Below are positions 63,386 to 64,000 of a DNA stretch of 64,000 nt, piece by piece. Positions within the stretch are counted from its first letter, which is position 1, and each line of letters starts with the position of its first letter. Below the pieces are notes generated by a model. The model was not told where the DNA came from, did not search any database, and was given only the letters and a program-made list of their open reading frames with translations. The position numbers and the translations under genes are program-made. Source of the stretch: Rhodocyclaceae bacterium (GTDB lineage: Bacteria > Pseudomonadota > Gammaproteobacteria > Burkholderiales > Rhodocyclaceae); assembly GCA_013426785.1 (NCBI GenBank), contig JACDZI010000008.1, positions 1 through 64,000 of the forward strand. Direction: 5' to 3'.

Positions 63386-64000
63386 ATGAAACCCCTGCAA
63401 GCCCTGATTTTCGACGTTGATGGCACGCTGGCTGACACCGAGCGTGACGGCCATCGCCCCGCTTTCAATGCTGCCTTTGCGGCGGCGGGCATGGCCTGGC
63501 ACTGGGATGAGGCGCTCTATGGCGAACTGCTCGCCGTGACCGGCGGCAAGGAGCGCATGCGCTTCTTTGCCGAAAAGTACGATCCGGCCTTTCTGCGGCA
63601 ACCGGATGCGGCCGAGCGCATCAGGATCCTGCAAGCGGCCAAGACAAAACACTATCTGCACTGCGTCGAACGCGGCGACATTTCGCTGCGACCGGGCGTC
63701 GCGCGCCTCATCCGTGCGGCCCACGCGGCCGGCCTGCGGCTCGCCATCGCCACTACCACCACGCCCGAAAACGTTTCCGCCCTGTTGCCCGAGGAACTGA
63801 TGGCGCTGTTCGAGGTCATCGGTGCCGGCGACATCGTGCCGGCCAAGAAGCCGGCGCCCGACATTTACCAATGGGTGCTGGCGCGCCTGAACCTTCCTCC
63901 CGGCGTCTGTCTGGCGCTGGAAGATTCGGCCAACGGACTTCAGTCCAGCCGTGCGGCCGGCATTCCCACCGTGGTGACCGAAAACGAATTTACCCGGGGG
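63386..64000 (+). CDS. cbbY: CbbY-type HAD phosphatase (xylulose 1,5-bisphosphatase), cut by window end
   Basis: About 205 residues before the window edge, with ATG at 63386. IFDVDGTLADTERDGHRPAFN holds the HAD nucleophile and the typical cap sequence; GGKERMRFF, TTTTPENV and EDSANGL follow. CbbY removes xylulose 1,5-bisphosphate, a RuBisCO inhibitor. Divergent to cbbR, so likely under its control. The 3' end is not seen. Confidence 0.93.
   Translation, partial: MKPLQALIFDVDGTLADTERDGHRPAFNAAFAAAGMAWHWDEALYGELLAVTGGKERMRFFAEKYDPAFLRQPDAAERIRILQAAKTKHYLHCVERGDISLRPGVARLIRAAHAAGLRLAIATTTTPENVSALLPEELMALFEVIGAGDIVPAKKPAPDIYQWVLARLNLPPGVCLALEDSANGLQSSRAAGIPTVVTENEFTRG

Noticed and set aside
1-64000. 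rRNA or tRNA genes
   Set aside because: No tRNA cloverleaf or rRNA sequence was noticed on reading; a covariance-model search was not possible.

Overview
This 64 kb window comes from a bacterial chromosome. The gene content points to a betaproteobacterium, probably a Rhodocyclales or Nitrosomonadales sulfur oxidiser in the broad Sulfuritalea/Thiobacillus neighbourhood. The reasons are: sat-aprB-aprA (sulfite to sulfate via APS), Calvin-cycle accessory genes (cbbQ, cbbO, cbbR, cbbY), indolepyruvate:ferredoxin oxidoreductase iorAB, and betaproteobacterial-style housekeeping genes (pap/PPK2, argA, yggX, rsmE). Species cannot be fixed from the sequence alone.

Region 1 (1-26,955) is a surface-polysaccharide cluster, almost all on the + strand and tightly packed. 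It encodes the full GDP-D-glycero-alpha-D-manno-heptose route (gmhA, hddA, a gmhB-like phosphatase, hddC). It also carries sugar-modifying genes: a GDP-fucose-synthase-like reductase, a split transketolase, a DegT-fold enzyme whose PLP lysine is replaced by His as in 3-dehydratases, and an SDR epimerase. A VTT-domain membrane protein, three family-2 glycosyltransferases, three large unrecognised polytopic proteins, a Wzx-type flippase, a methyltransferase, an FAD oxidoreductase, a second epimerase, a small phosphoglycosyl transferase that starts chain assembly, and a CapD/WbpM-type dehydratase complete it. Near its end sit a nucleotidyltransferase-like gene behind a perfect palindrome, a decayed copy of the phosphoglycosyl transferase, and a Phd/VapC toxin-antitoxin pair.

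Region 2 (26,981-41,611) holds moaC, a BepA-like periplasmic protease, the sat-aprBA sulfur operon with a YkgJ cysteine-cluster protein behind a terminator, a nucleotide-sugar dehydrogenase, and cbbQ and cbbO separated by an inserted two-gene unit with a zeta-toxin-like kinase. A methyltransferase/CBS pair and tsaC follow.

Region 3 (41,611-47,534, all minus) contains purE, folD, two PIN-domain toxin-antitoxin pairs in a repeat-rich stretch with a fragment of iorB, and intact iorB-iorA.

Region 4 (47,712-64,000) contains an rlmN-like gene, mtnP, apt, mtnA, rpiA, phoU, yggX, argA, pap, rsmE, a 1000-residue DUF748 protein, a thioredoxin-fold protein, a hybrid histidine kinase, and divergent cbbR/cbbY, the last cut by the window edge.

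The most unusual element is a dispersed ~25 bp repeat (core CCGCCAGCGCCGACTTTTT). About fifteen copies lie between 22 and 62.4 kb in both orientations. They occur between genes and also in frame inside several genes, and the unit is open in all six frames. The first 22 kb has no copy, which fits a separate origin for the polysaccharide cluster.
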